The notes beneath the pieces were generated by a model, which was not told the origin of the DNA, ran no database searches, and saw only the letters and a program-made list of their open reading frames with translations. 64,000 bases of DNA from Rhodococcus sp. AW25M09 (lineage in GTDB: Bacteria; Actinomycetota; Actinomycetes; Mycobacteriales; Mycobacteriaceae), in the NCBI RefSeq assembly GCF_000333955.1, contig NZ_CAPS01000121.1, forward strand, positions 1 to 64,000. The letters are read 5' to 3'. The position numbers were made by a program, and so were the translations under genes. Positions within the stretch are counted from its first letter, which is position 1; each line of letters opens with the position of its first letter. Shown piece by piece: positions 24,437 through 34,170 of this stretch.

Positions 24437-25990
24437 TTGTCCTCCAAGCGTCCACTGAGCGTCGCCGGCCAGGTGCTGGTGTTGCAACTCGTCGTCATGG
24501 CGGTCGTCGTGTTCGCCGGCGGCATCCTGACGGTGCTCAACGAACGTTCCAACAGCGACGACGCGACCCGACGCGAAGTGACGGCAGTTGCGGTGAGCAT
24601 CGCCAACGAACCGTCGACGCCCATCGCGATCGAATCCGAGGATCCGACATCGCGTCTGCAACCGGAAACAGAGAAGATTCGACAGATCACCGGCGTCGAC
24701 TTCATCGTCGTCATGGCACCGGACCGCACCCGTTTCACACACACCACCGTCGACCTGATCGGAAAAGCGTTCAGCGGCAACATCGATCGCGCGCTGCAGG
24801 GTGAAACGTTCACCGAGACGTACGTCGGCTCCCTCGGCCCGTCGATTCGTTCGGTCACTCCGGTGACCGACTCGTCCGGCGACATCATCGGCCTTGTGTC
24901 CGCCGGCGTCACCAGGGCCAAGATCAGCGACCAGTTTCTCCGCGGACTTCCGCTGATCATCGGAGTCGTGGTTGCCGCATTCGTCGTCGCCGCAGCGGGT
25001 TCGACGCTGCTCAGCCGCAGGCTCCGGCGTCAGACACTGGGAATGGCACCGGCGGAGCTGCGCACGATGTACGAGCATCATGACGCCGTCCTGCACTCGA
25101 TCGGCGAGGGCCTGTTGGTGTTCGGCCGCGGCGAGGAGGCGGAGTTGGTCAACGACGAGGCCCGACGCCTCCTCGATCTGCCGGACGGGCCGGTGTCCCG
25201 AGCGTCGCTGCCGGAGTCGATGCAGCAGATGGACACCGGCATCGTCCGCGGCGAATTGCATCTGACGAAGGATCGCGTGCTCGTCGTCAACCAGGATCCG
25301 GTCATGTGGGAGGGCCGACGCCTGGGCAATGTGCTGACGATTCGCGATCAGACCGAATTACGTTCCCTCATGGGCGAATTGGACTCGGTGCGCAGTTTCG
25401 CTGAGTCGCTGCGCTCACAGGCGCACGAGTCGGCCAATCGGCTGCACACGGTCATCACGATGGTCGAGCTGGGCCGCCCCGAGGAGGCGGTCGAGTTCGC
25501 GACGGCCGATCTCGAGCTCTCGCAGACCCTCATCGACCGCCTCATGAACGCCGTCGGCGAGCCCGCTCTCGCGGCGCTGCTGCTGGGCAAGGTGAGTCAG
25601 GCAGCCGAGCAGGGCGTGGAACTGACGATCACCGACGACACGGCGTTGGAGCACGAGGGGGTGCTGACTGCTCGCGAATTGGTCACGCTGGTAGGCAATC
25701 TGATAGACAATGCCATCGATGCCTCGAAAGAATCCGACCAGCCGTGGGTCGAAGTGACGGTCCGTGACGCCGACGGTGAACTCGTCGTGCGCGTCGCCGA
25801 CAGCGGTCCCGGAATGGCTCCGGAAACGCTGAAATCTGCCCTGCGGCGCGGCTACTCGACCAAGTCCGGCTCGCGCGGGCTCGGCTTGGCACTGGTGAGT
25901 CAGGTGATCGACCGCCATCGAGGCACTCTCACCTCCGAAGTGACGTACGGATCGGTCCTTGTTGCCACCATCGCGGGATCCGCGTCGTGA
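24437..25990 (+). CDS. CitA/DpiB-type sensor histidine kinase
   Basis: A 517-residue membrane sensor: helix 1 at about 10-30, an extracytoplasmic PAS/Cache-like domain (about 35-165, with GVDFIVVMAPDRTRFTHT), helix 2 at about 170-192, a cytoplasmic PAS domain, the Spo0B-like phosphoacceptor helix with the His in QAHESANRLHTVITM, and a HATPase domain (NLIDNAIDAS, SGPGMAPETLK, GLGLALVSQV). This is the citrate/C4-dicarboxylate sensor class. TTG 24437 has the better ribosome-binding site; an ATG at 24413 is the alternative. It overlaps its response regulator by four bases and lies opposite dctA, its likely target. Confidence 0.92.
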   Translation: MSSKRPLSVAGQVLVLQLVVMAVVVFAGGILTVLNERSNSDDATRREVTAVAVSIANEPSTPIAIESEDPTSRLQPETEKIRQITGVDFIVVMAPDRTRFTHTTVDLIGKAFSGNIDRALQGETFTETYVGSLGPSIRSVTPVTDSSGDIIGLVSAGVTRAKISDQFLRGLPLIIGVVVAAFVVAAAGSTLLSRRLRRQTLGMAPAELRTMYEHHDAVLHSIGEGLLVFGRGEEAELVNDEARRLLDLPDGPVSRASLPESMQQMDTGIVRGELHLTKDRVLVVNQDPVMWEGRRLGNVLTIRDQTELRSLMGELDSVRSFAESLRSQAHESANRLHTVITMVELGRPEEAVEFATADLELSQTLIDRLMNAVGEPALAALLLGKVSQAAEQGVELTITDDTALEHEGVLTARELVTLVGNLIDNAIDASKESDQPWVEVTVRDADGELVVRVADSGPGMAPETLKSALRRGYSTKSGSRGLGLALVSQVIDRHRGTLTSEVTYGSVLVATIAGSAS

Positions 25991-26661
25991 TCCGGGTACT
26001 GATAGTGGACGACGAACCGCTGATTGCCGAGGCGCACAAGACGTACGTCGAGCGAACCCCGGGCTTCGAGGTAGCAGGGGTGGCGCACACCGGCGCTGCC
26101 GCCATGCGATTCGCCAGCACCGAGGCCGTCGATCTGGTGTTGCTCGATATCGGTCTGCCCGATGCCAGCGGCATCGACGTCGCGGCTGCTCTCGGCGGAC
26201 TTCGGCCGAGCCCCGACGTCATCGCTATCACCTCCGAGCGAGATCTGTCGGTGGTGCGTTCGGCGGTGGCGCACGGCATCGTGCTGTATCTGCTCAAGCC
26301 GTTCACGTTCGCCGCGTTCCGCGACAAGCTCGAACGCTATCGCGAGTTCCACGCTGCGCTGCCGGCCGGGGAGAACGCGTCGAGTCAACGCGACATCGAC
26401 CGTGCCATGGCGCACCTGCGCACCGCCGACGACCGCGTCTCGACACCCAAGGGCATCGCCCCGCAGACGATGGACGGGATCACCGCCAGCATCAAACAAG
26501 CGGCCGACGGACTCAACGCATCCGAGGCCGCCAAAGTCGTCGGAGTCTCTCGGGTGACGGCCTGGCGCTACCTCGAACGCCTCGCCGACGACGGCCTGGT
26601 CACCCGGCACACCGAATACGGTCGAGCCGGGCGTCCGCAGGTTCGCTACGTGTGGCGTTAG
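25987..26661 (+). CDS. CitB/DpiA-type response regulator
   Basis: A 224-residue regulator: receiver domain with the acidic pair Asp8-Asp9, phosphoacceptor Asp54 in LVLLDIGLPD and the Lys in LLKPFTFA; then a linker and a C-terminal HTH (ADGLNASEAAKVVGVSRVTA, then WRYLERLADDGLV). It begins at a GTG that overlaps the kinase stop. The ligand-sensing partner and position point to control of dctA in response to dicarboxylates or citrate. Confidence 0.92.
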   Translation: MIRVLIVDDEPLIAEAHKTYVERTPGFEVAGVAHTGAAAMRFASTEAVDLVLLDIGLPDASGIDVAAALGGLRPSPDVIAITSERDLSVVRSAVAHGIVLYLLKPFTFAAFRDKLERYREFHAALPAGENASSQRDIDRAMAHLRTADDRVSTPKGIAPQTMDGITASIKQAADGLNASEAAKVVGVSRVTAWRYLERLADDGLVTRHTEYGRAGRPQVRYVWR

Positions 26662-26704
26662 AGCGGCTGCGCCGCACTGAGTGGAAATTCGTAGCAGGCT
26701 ACGA

Positions 26705-26737
26705 GGTAGGAGTGGAGCCTGCGGAACGACCCGAAAG
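26705..26737. repeat. Single copy of the dispersed 33-bp repeat
   Basis: This unit begins GGTAGGAGTGGAGCCTGC and ends GGAACGACCCGAAAG. It differs from the units at 1196-1261 at only a few positions and lies in the same orientation. It directly abuts the ptrB stop codon (26738-26740) and follows the response regulator by about 40 bases, so here it is intergenic between convergent genes. Confidence 0.85.
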
Positions 26738-28870
26738 TCAGCCGTTCACATGGGCACCGGTCTTGTCGGCGATCCACGCATACTCGAAGGCCGCTTCCTT
26801 CCATTTCTCGTATCGTCCGCTGACGCCGCCGTGGCCGGCGCTCATTTCGGTCTTGAGCAGCAGATCCGAGTCCCCGGTCTTCGTTGCACGAAGTGCGGCA
26901 ACCCATTTGGCGGGCTCGACGTAGAGGACGCGGGTGTCGTTGATGGACGTGATCGCCAGGATCGACGGGTAGTCCTTGGCCTCGACGTTCTCGTAGGGGC
27001 TGTACGACTTCATGTACTCGTACACCTCCTTGTCCGCCAACGGGTTTCCCCACTCGTCCCATTCGATGACCGTCAGGGGCAGCGACGGGTCGAGGATGGA
27101 AGTGAGCGGATCGACGAAGGGAACGTTGGCGAGGATGCCGTTGAACAACTCCGGCGCGAGGTTGGCCACCGCGCCCATCAGCAGACCACCCGCACTGCCG
27201 CCGTCGGCCACCAGATGCCTCGGTGAGGTGCGGCCGGTATCGACGAGATGCTGTGCAGCAGAGATGAAATCGGTGAAGGTGTTCTTCTTCTTCAACGTCT
27301 TGCCGTTGTCGTACCAGTGCCGACCCATCTCACCACCGCCGCGGACGTGTGCGACGACGAAGACGATGCCCCGATCGAGGAGCGACAGCCGCGCCACCGA
27401 GAACGCCGGATCCATCGACGCCTCGTACGATCCGTAACCGTAGAGCAGCGTCGGTGCCGGGCCGTCGGGCACGTCCTTGCGCCGGATGACCGACAGCGGA
27501 ACCTGCGTACCGTCCGAGGCGGTTGCCCATTCGCGATTCTGCACGTAGTCGGTCACATCGAACTTGCCCAGTACCGGCTGCGATTTGCGGAGCAGCAGTT
27601 CGCCGCTCGCGATGTCGAGGTCGTAGACCTGACCGGGGGTGATGAACGAGGTGTAGACCATCCGCAGCAGTGGCTGGTCCCACTCGGGGTTCGAGCCGGC
27701 TCCGACGGCATAGAGCTCCTCGTCGAATTCGAGCTCTCGATATTCACCGTATCCCTCGTCGGTGAGCGGCCAGATTGCCATGCGGGTCAGGGCTTCTCGA
27801 CGGTAGGTGAAGATCAGGTGACCGGCGAAGGCATCGATGTCCTCGACCCGAACGTCGTCCTGGTGCGCAACCAGAATGCGCTGATCGAGTGGGTCCGAGA
27901 CCGGAGCCTCTGCGAGCAGAAAGTTCTCGGCCTTCTCTCCCTCGGTGCCCCAGCCGTTGACCGAGCCGTTGTGCGTGATGAGGAATCGATCCTCGCCGGC
28001 CACGACGGCGTGTTCGATGCTGTATTCGACCCCGTCGGTGCGCGGGAGCACAACTCGGAAGTCGCCCTCGGGATCGGTGGATTCCAGGACGAGGCACTCG
28101 GAGGTGATCTTCGAGCCGACCCAGATCATCAGGTACTTCTCGCTGCGAGTGGAACCGAAGCCGACCCAGTAGCTCTCGTCCGGTTCATGGAAGACCTTGA
28201 CGTCCTCGGCTTTTCCGAGGGTGTGTCGCCAGACGGTGTCGGGACGCCAGGACTCGTCGACCGTCATATAGAAGATGTGCGTGCCATCGGCAGTCCAGGT
28301 GGCACCTGGTGCGACGTTCTCGATGGTGTCGGCGAGCAGTTCGCCGGTCTCGAGGTTCTTGAAGCGCAGTGTGTAGCGTTCGTCGCCCTCGGTGTCGGTG
28401 GAGTAGGCCAGCAGCGTGCCGTCGAGGCTGATTGAGAACGCGCCGAGAGAGAAGAAGTCGTGACCCTCCGCTTCGACATTTGCATCGAGCAGGACTTGCT
28501 CACCGGGCACGTCCACACCCGAGGCCAGTTCGGGCGGAGTCCAGTTCTCGGGTGAGTCGACGGGGCGACGGCATTGGAGACCGTACGACTTCCCCTCGAC
28601 GGTGCGCGAGTAGTACCACCACTGCCCCATCCGAGTCGGCACGGAGAGGTCGGTTTCCTGGGTTCGCGATTTGATCTCGTCGAAGATCCTGCCGCGCAAC
28701 GATTCCAGACCGGCAGTCTGCTGCTGGGTGTAGGCGTTCTCGGCTTCGAGGTAGGCGATCACCTCGGGATCTTCTTTGGCGCGCAGCCATTCGTAGTTGT
28801 CGATGAACGTGTCGCCGTGATGGGTACGCTCGAGTGGCACCTTCTTGGCAACGGGCGGGGTGATCGTCAT
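26738..28870 (-). CDS. ptrB: Oligopeptidase B (S9A prolyl oligopeptidase family)
   Basis: A 710-residue cytosolic serine peptidase: N-terminal segment and seven-bladed propeller (about 60-410), then an alpha/beta-hydrolase domain with the nucleophile in [18 protein letters not shown] (GGSAGG), the Asp in [15 protein letters not shown] and the His in [18 protein letters not shown]. It cleaves after basic residues in short peptides. The start is ATG 28870, overlapping the purC stop by four bases; the long open frame upstream is out of register with purC and is a shadow. In M. tuberculosis the orthologue is split in two (Rv0781/Rv0782); here it is intact. Confidence 0.95.
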   Translation of the reverse strand: MTITPPVAKKVPLERTHHGDTFIDNYEWLRAKEDPEVIAYLEAENAYTQQQTAGLESLRGRIFDEIKSRTQETDLSVPTRMGQWWYYSRTVEGKSYGLQCRRPVDSPENWTPPELASGVDVPGEQVLLDANVEAEGHDFFSLGAFSISLDGTLLAYSTDTEGDERYTLRFKNLETGELLADTIENVAPGATWTADGTHIFYMTVDESWRPDTVWRHTLGKAEDVKVFHEPDESYWVGFGSTRSEKYLMIWVGSKITSECLVLESTDPEGDFRVVLPRTDGVEYSIEHAVVAGEDRFLITHNGSVNGWGTEGEKAENFLLAEAPVSDPLDQRILVAHQDDVRVEDIDAFAGHLIFTYRREALTRMAIWPLTDEGYGEYRELEFDEELYAVGAGSNPEWDQPLLRMVYTSFITPGQVYDLDIASGELLLRKSQPVLGKFDVTDYVQNREWATASDGTQVPLSVIRRKDVPDGPAPTLLYGYGSYEASMDPAFSVARLSLLDRGIVFVVAHVRGGGEMGRHWYDNGKTLKKKNTFTDFISAAQHLVDTGRTSPRHLVADGGSAGGLLMGAVANLAPELFNGILANVPFVDPLTSILDPSLPLTVIEWDEWGNPLADKEVYEYMKSYSPYENVEAKDYPSILAITSINDTRVLYVEPAKWVAALRATKTGDSDLLLKTEMSAGHGGVSGRYEKWKEAAFEYAWIADKTGAHVNG

Positions 28871-29763
28871 GGCGTGACCCAATCGTCGAAGTTCAGGCCC
28901 GAGATGCGCTCGTAGGCCTCGATGTAGCGGCTGCGTGTGGCGGCGACGATGTCGTCGGGCAACGATGGCGGCGGGGTGTCGGAGCTGCGGTCCCAACCGG
29001 ATTCGCCGGTCAACCAGTCTCGAACGAACTGCTTGTCGAAACTGGGCTGAACCCGACCTTCCTGATACGAATCGGCGGGCCAGTAGCGCGAGGAGTCGGG
29101 GGTGAGCACCTCGTCGGCGAGGACGAGGTTGCCGTCCGCATCTGTCCCGAACTCGAACTTGGTGTCCGCAAGGATGATTCCGCGCTCCCGGGCGAAGTTG
29201 GCAGCGCGGGAGTAGATCTCGATGGTGTCTTCCCGCAACTTGAAGGCGAGTTCGGCACCGACCTGCTCGACGACCTGCTCGAAGGTGATGTTCTCGTCGT
29301 GATCGCCGAGCTCGGCCTTGGATGCGGGGGTGAAGATCGCCTCGTCGAGCTTGCTCGATTCGATCAGCCCCGACGGAAGTTGCACACCGCACACCTTTCC
29401 GGTCGCGTTGTAGTCCGCCAACCCGGAACCGGTGAGGTAGCCACGTGCGACGCATTCGACCGGCACCATGTTCAGCTTCTTCACCACCAGGGCGCGGCCG
29501 AGCAGTTCGGCGGGAATGCGCTCGTCCAGCGGATCACCGGCAAGGTGGTTGACGCCGCCGAGCTCTTCGAAGAAGAACACGCTCATCGCCGTCAGTACGC
29601 GTCCCTTGTCCGGGATCGGCGTGTCGAGGATGTGGTCGTATGCCGAGATTCGATCGCTCGCGACGAGCAGCAGATGCGCGTCGTCGATGGTGTACAGGTC
29701 GCGGACCTTGCCGCCGGCCAGATGCTCGTAGCTACTCAGTGTTGGTCGCACGGTGCTCAACAC
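28867..29763 (-). CDS. purC: SAICAR synthetase (phosphoribosylaminoimidazole-succinocarboxamide synthase)
   Basis: A 298-residue enzyme that joins CAIR and aspartate with ATP hydrolysis in purine synthesis. Diagnostic regions include [51 protein letters not shown] and the [12 protein letters not shown] substrate signature. Start is a GTG at 29763, or possibly the GTG at 29751 immediately before [10 protein letters not shown]. It is translationally coupled to ptrB, an order shared with mycobacteria (purC then ptrB), and is divergent from an EmrB-like exporter. Confidence 0.97.
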   Translation of the reverse strand: MLSTVRPTLSSYEHLAGGKVRDLYTIDDAHLLLVASDRISAYDHILDTPIPDKGRVLTAMSVFFFEELGGVNHLAGDPLDERIPAELLGRALVVKKLNMVPVECVARGYLTGSGLADYNATGKVCGVQLPSGLIESSKLDEAIFTPASKAELGDHDENITFEQVVEQVGAELAFKLREDTIEIYSRAANFARERGIILADTKFEFGTDADGNLVLADEVLTPDSSRYWPADSYQEGRVQPSFDKQFVRDWLTGESGWDRSSDTPPPSLPDDIVAATRSRYIEAYERISGLNFDDWVTP

Positions 29764-29814
29764 TATCTGGGCCGGTGGCGCGTCGTCGGCGGGTAGGGAT
29801 CACAATGAGTAGCA

Positions 29815-31218
29815 ATGGCAACGACCGATTCATCCACGGACGTCGGATTCCGCTCCGAACGCGGACCGATACTGATCGCGTTGATGCTCAGCTCGTCCCT
29901 GGTGGCATTGGACGCGACGATCATTGCCACTGCCGTGCTCACCATCGTCGACGATCTCGGTGGGTTCGCCCAGTTCCCGTGGTTGTTCTCGATCTACTTG
30001 CTCGCGCAGGCGGTCTCGGTACCGCTGTACGGCAAACTGGCCGATCTGTTCGGACGCAAGAAGATAATGCTGTTCGGCATCGCGGTGTTCTGTATCGGAT
30101 CGATCCTGTGCGGGCTGGCCTGGAGCATGCCCGCGCTGATCGTGTTCCGCGCAGTCCAGGGGCTCGGGGCGGGCGCGGTGCAACCGATGGCCATCACGAT
30201 CGCAGGCGACATTTACACGCTGGCCGAGCGCGCCAAGGTTCAGGGCTATCTGGCCAGCGTCTGGGCCATCTCCTCGGTGCTCGGTCCTGCGTTGGGCGGG
30301 ATCTTTTCCGAGTTCCTGTCCTGGCGCTGGATCTTCTTCGTCAACATTCCCCTGTGCGCGCTCGCCGCCTTCATGTTGCTGCGCAAGTTCGAAGAAGCTG
30401 CCGTCGTACGCACGAAGCCGAAGATCGACTACCTCGGTGCCGGTCTGCTCGCCGTCGGCGCGACGATGGTGCTGCTCGGGTTGCTGGAGGGTGGCCAGTC
30501 CTGGGCCTGGGGTTCACCGATCAGCATTGCCATCTTCGTCGGCGGGTTCGTCCTGCTCGGCATTTTCGCCTGGGTGGAGTCCCGCGCCGAGGAGCCGATC
30601 CTGCCGTTGTGGGTGTTCACCCGACGCGTACTGGTGGTCAGCAGCCTCATCTCGCTGCTCGTCGGTGCACTGATTCTCGGCCTCACCTCGTATGTGCCGA
30701 CATTCGTGCAGGGCGTGTTCGGCACCGGCGCGATCATCGCCGGCTTCTCGTTGTCGACGCTCACTCTCGGCTGGCCCATCGCAGCCTCGCAGTCCGGTCG
30801 GGTCTACCTGCGCTTCGGCTTCCGCACGACGGCCCTCGTCGGCGGCTCGCTCGGCGTGGTCGGAGCAGTACTGGCAACGCTGCTCGACGCCGAATCACAG
30901 ATCTGGAACGTCGCGGCGGCCTGCTTCGTCATCGGCCTCGGCATGGGTCTGATCGCCAGCCCCACGTTGATCGCGGCGCAATCGAGCGTCGACTGGTCCG
31001 AGCGCGGAGTCGTCACCTCCACCAACATGTTCGCCCGTTCCATCGGCAGCGCCGTCGGTGTCGCCGTGTTCGGTGCCATCGTCAATGCCCGCGTCTCCGG
31101 GAGTCGCGAACCCCAAGAACTGTCCGACGCCATTCATCTGGTCTTCATCGGCGTCCTGGCTGCGGCTGTGATCATGACCGCGGCCGCGTTGCTGATGCCG
31201 AAACGTACGGCGCAGTAG
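29815..31218 (+). CDS. MFS drug exporter (DHA2/EmrB-like)
   Basis: A 467-residue major-facilitator protein with about 14 hydrophobic segments. Family motifs: LVALDATIIATAVLTIVDDL (helix 1, DATI motif), GKLADLFGRKKIMLFG (loop 2-3 motif A) and WRWIFFVNIPL after helix 5 (motif C region upstream). DHA2 members export drugs or lipids using the proton gradient. Its position next to purC-ptrB matches the EmrB-type gene Rv0783c of M. tuberculosis, supporting orthology by synteny. Substrate is unknown. Confidence 0.9.
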   Translation: MATTDSSTDVGFRSERGPILIALMLSSSLVALDATIIATAVLTIVDDLGGFAQFPWLFSIYLLAQAVSVPLYGKLADLFGRKKIMLFGIAVFCIGSILCGLAWSMPALIVFRAVQGLGAGAVQPMAITIAGDIYTLAERAKVQGYLASVWAISSVLGPALGGIFSEFLSWRWIFFVNIPLCALAAFMLLRKFEEAAVVRTKPKIDYLGAGLLAVGATMVLLGLLEGGQSWAWGSPISIAIFVGGFVLLGIFAWVESRAEEPILPLWVFTRRVLVVSSLISLLVGALILGLTSYVPTFVQGVFGTGAIIAGFSLSTLTLGWPIAASQSGRVYLRFGFRTTALVGGSLGVVGAVLATLLDAESQIWNVAAACFVIGLGMGLIASPTLIAAQSSVDWSERGVVTSTNMFARSIGSAVGVAVFGAIVNARVSGSREPQELSDAIHLVFIGVLAAAVIMTAAALLMPKRTAQ

Positions 31219-31264
31219 GGTCGGGCCTGCCGAACTGGACCTGGATTCGAGGAGGGTGACGACA

Positions 31265-32482
31265 GTGGCGTCCATCGAATCCGAGGGCTACGCATCGGTC
31301 CTCCGAATACCCTGGGCTCGAACGGTTTTCGCTACTGCCCTGCTCGGCAGGTTCGCCTTTGCGTTGATACCGCTGTCCGCGGTCTTCACCTTTCAGGAAC
31401 GAACCGGGTCCTTCGCAACTGCCGGTCTCGCGATCGCCGCCTACGGCCTCACCACGATCACGCTCCCACTCAAAGCGCGTCTGGTGGACCGCTACGGACA
31501 GTATCGGGTACTCCTCCCGCTGGCCGGTCTCTCTGCGGCGTGCATCGGCGGCGCAGCCGTCATCACTACGTCGAGCGCCGTGCCGGTGCTGTTTCCCATC
31601 GCTTTGTTCGCCGTGGGCGGTTCGGCCGTGCCGCCGTTGGGCCCGGCGATGCGCTCGAATTGGCGGGCGATGACGTCCGACTCCGCCGCTCGCAAGCAGG
31701 CGGCGTATTCCCTCGATTCGACGTGCGAGGAGACGCTGTTCCTTGCCGGACCATTGACCGTCGGGATCATGATCACCGCAGTGCCGGCGTGGGTCGGTCT
31801 GGCCGCTGCCGCGTTGCTCCTGGTGCTGGGCACATCGGTAATGGTCTGTACCGCGCCGATCAGGGATCAGCGGTGGGAAGTTCGAGCAGCCGGTATGCCC
31901 GGCCGCAGACAACACTTCGACACCGTCGTTCGCATACCGGGACTCTTCGCGATTCTGATCGCGATGTTCGCACTGGCCTCGGGGGTGAGCATCGTCTACA
32001 TCAGTGTGGCCGAACTGGCCACTACGCAGGGACACCGCAGCGCGGCAGGATATATCGAGTCCGGGATGGTCATAGCCAGCGTTGTCGGCGGGCTGATTTG
32101 GGGAAAGCTGAACCTGGCATCCGTTCCGCGAACGGTACAGCTCGGAGGGCTGTTGACGCTGCTGGCCACCGCGGTTCTGGGGACCGCAGCTCTGGCGGAC
32201 ACGCTCTGGGGCCTCGCAGCCGGCTTGTCCATTGCCGGTCTCGCGATAGCGCCGACCTTCGTCACCGCATACCTGGCCTCCGACGACGTTGCTCCCGATA
32301 ACCGCCAGGCGGAGGCCAGTAGTTGGGTCAACACTGCCTACAACCTCGGAGCTGCATCGGGCGCGGCCGGTGCCGGCGTACTCGTGGACTCGGTGGGTGG
32401 GCAGTCGGGGCTGCTCCTCAGTGGTGCGGTGCTGACACTCGGCGTCGTCCTGTGCCTCGTCGGCGCGCATCGGCTTCGGTAG
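31265..32482 (+). CDS. MFS transporter, function unknown
   Basis: About 405 residues and 12 hydrophobic segments, beginning VASIESEGYASVLRIPWART. The loop LKARLVDRYGQYRVLLPLAG is a modified motif A. The family includes actinobacterial transporters of unknown substrate. A GAGGAGGG site lies ten bases before the GTG at 31265; the GTG at 31256 is too close to that site. It starts 46 bases after the EmrB-like gene on the same strand, so the two may be co-transcribed. Confidence 0.85.
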   Translation: MASIESEGYASVLRIPWARTVFATALLGRFAFALIPLSAVFTFQERTGSFATAGLAIAAYGLTTITLPLKARLVDRYGQYRVLLPLAGLSAACIGGAAVITTSSAVPVLFPIALFAVGGSAVPPLGPAMRSNWRAMTSDSAARKQAAYSLDSTCEETLFLAGPLTVGIMITAVPAWVGLAAAALLLVLGTSVMVCTAPIRDQRWEVRAAGMPGRRQHFDTVVRIPGLFAILIAMFALASGVSIVYISVAELATTQGHRSAAGYIESGMVIASVVGGLIWGKLNLASVPRTVQLGGLLTLLATAVLGTAALADTLWGLAAGLSIAGLAIAPTFVTAYLASDDVAPDNRQAEASSWVNTAYNLGAASGAAGAGVLVDSVGGQSGLLLSGAVLTLGVVLCLVGAHRLR

Positions 32483-32491
32483 CTTCTCTGC

Positions 32492-33118
32492 ATGGCTCTC
32501 ATTCATCGCGCGACGCTCACACCGTCCAAGCTGGAGGCAATCGCTGCCTGGATTCCCACACAACCGTGGGCAACCGGCCTCGACATCGGCGGCTTCGAGG
32601 TGGTCGGCGCCTATCGCTACGACGACCCCGCCGGAGATGTCGGCGTCGAGACTCATCTTCTGCGCGCGGAGTCGGGCACGGTACTTCAGGTACCCCTGAC
32701 CTACCGCAGCGCGCCATTGGATGGGGCCGACGCGTACCTCGTTGCCACGATGAATCATTCGGTGTTGGGCAAACGCTGGGTCTACGACGGCGTCGGCGAT
32801 CCGGTGTATCTCGCAGTGACCGTCACGGCTGTCTCCGAGGGTGCGACTCGAGCCGAATTGTTCGTCGAGGACAGCGATGGGACGCTGTCCACCCGCGAGC
32901 AGTCGACGTCGGTGTCGGGAACGGGTGCGAACCCCGTCGTGGCACCGCTCGGTGCAGGGACCGTCGAGCACACGGACACTGCGACCCTCGTCCACACGAA
33001 ACACGTCACCCTTCTCGTCCGCCGCGTGATCGATGCGACTGCCAGCGCGCTGCCGCATCTCTTCGGTACCTGGCCCGGCCAGGACGAGCCCGTTGCGTTG
33101 GTCGAGTTGCGGAGCTAG
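32492..33118 (+). CDS. Maltokinase N-terminal cap-like domain protein
   Basis: A 208-residue soluble protein that resembles the N-terminal cap of maltokinases and the CG0192-type stand-alone proteins of corynebacteria: it starts MALIHRATLTPSKLEAIAAW, then IGGFEVVGAYRYDDPAGDVG, and has ATMNHSVLGKRWVYDGVGDPVY in the middle. It has no kinase domain. Function is unknown; a role in trehalose/maltose-1-phosphate metabolism is only suggested by the cap homology. It begins nine bases after the MFS gene and its TAG stop shares the palindrome CTAG with the convergent fbpC gene. Confidence 0.75.
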   Translation: MALIHRATLTPSKLEAIAAWIPTQPWATGLDIGGFEVVGAYRYDDPAGDVGVETHLLRAESGTVLQVPLTYRSAPLDGADAYLVATMNHSVLGKRWVYDGVGDPVYLAVTVTAVSEGATRAELFVEDSDGTLSTREQSTSVSGTGANPVVAPLGAGTVEHTDTATLVHTKHVTLLVRRVIDATASALPHLFGTWPGQDEPVALVELRS

Positions 33119-34170
33119 TTCGACGAGCCCGCGAACCAGTGCACCGGGGAGGACACGGTGACCGCAACGGCGGTGCCGGGGGCGAATCTATCCGAGGTGG
33201 CGGCGACGGCGCGCAGCCTCAGCCCGGTATCGCTGTGCCGCAGGGTCACCGAGGATTCGGGCCCGGTGAAGAACTCGTCTTCTACGACGAACGCACCGTC
33301 CTCGAGCTCCGAGACGACCAACTGCTCGGGCCGCAGCAAGGCCTGCCCCACTCCGACCGCGGTGGTCGTCGCTTCGATACGCCCGAGGATCGTCTCGACG
33401 TACCCACCGCGCGCGGTGGCATCGACGAAGTACGCGTCGCCGACGAAGCGCGCTACGGCCGGCGTGGCCGGGCGGTCGTACACCTCGCGGGGGGTATCGA
33501 CCTGCGCGCAGCGACCGCCGAGCAGCACAGCGACTCGGTCCGCGGTCCCGAGCGCCTCGGCTCGATCATGGGTGACGAGAATCGACGCGGTCTTGCTGGC
33601 TTGCAGCAACTCTCGTACGTCGTGTCGAATCGAGGTACGCAGACCCGCGTCCAGGGCGGCGAACGGCTCGTCCATCAGCACCACCGACGGTGCCGGAGCG
33701 AGCGCACGCGCCAACGCGATGCGCTGCTGCTGACCGCCCGAGAGTTCGCCAGGCCTGATCGCGCCCGCGTCGGGCAGACCGACCAGCTCGAGCATCTCGT
33801 CGACGCGTCGCGCCCGCTCCGATCGACCGGACAGGTACGGCCGCACGAAGCCTGTGCGCAAACCGAATTCGATGTTTCGGCGGACGGTCAGGTGCGGAAA
33901 GAGGCCACCTTCCTGCGGCATCAGGCCTATCCCCCGCTTCTCCGGTGGCACCTGGACGTGCCCCGCAACCGAGAGATCCCGTCCGTCCGAGGTGATCCGG
34001 CCGGCGTCGATCCGGTGCAGTCCTGCAATCGATCTCAGCAGAGTCGTCTTTCCGCAGCCGGAGGGTCCGAGAACGGCGAGCATCTCGCCGTCGCCGAGGT
34101 CGAGATCGATTCCGTGCAGCACCGCCGTACTACCGTACGAGGCAACGAGATCGGATATCAGCATGCTCAT
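33115..34170 (-). CDS. fbpC: Ferric-iron ABC importer, ATP-binding protein (FbpC-like)
   Basis: A 351-residue ABC ATPase: Walker A AVLGPSGCGKTTLLRSIAG, Q-loop MPQEGGLFPHLTV, signature LSGGQQQRIALARAL, Walker B VVLMDEPFAALD and switch His ILVTHDRAEAL, followed by a C-terminal TOBE-like regulatory domain (about 250-351). It powers import by the permease encoded upstream, with a four-base overlap. The domain order is that of FbpC/FutC iron importers. The C-terminal domain may sense iron or partners, as proposed for Neisseria FbpC. Confidence 0.92.
   Translation of the reverse strand: MSMLISDLVASYGSTAVLHGIDLDLGDGEMLAVLGPSGCGKTTLLRSIAGLHRIDAGRITSDGRDLSVAGHVQVPPEKRGIGLMPQEGGLFPHLTVRRNIEFGLRTGFVRPYLSGRSERARRVDEMLELVGLPDAGAIRPGELSGGQQQRIALARALAPAPSVVLMDEPFAALDAGLRTSIRHDVRELLQASKTASILVTHDRAEALGTADRVAVLLGGRCAQVDTPREVYDRPATPAVARFVGDAYFVDATARGGYVETILGRIEATTTAVGVGQALLRPEQLVVSELEDGAFVVEDEFFTGPESSVTLRHSDTGLRLRAVAATSDRFAPGTAVAVTVSSPVHWFAGSSN

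Noticed and set aside
28871-29455. Extension of ptrB to a 905-residue protein
   Set aside because: The added part overlaps purC in a different frame, and the ptrB ATG overlaps the purC stop in the usual coupled manner.
31172-33058. 628-codon minus-strand frame opposite the second MFS gene
   Set aside because: It is antisense, rich in Arg/Gly/His, without any domain; the plus-strand MFS and cap-like genes explain the DNA.
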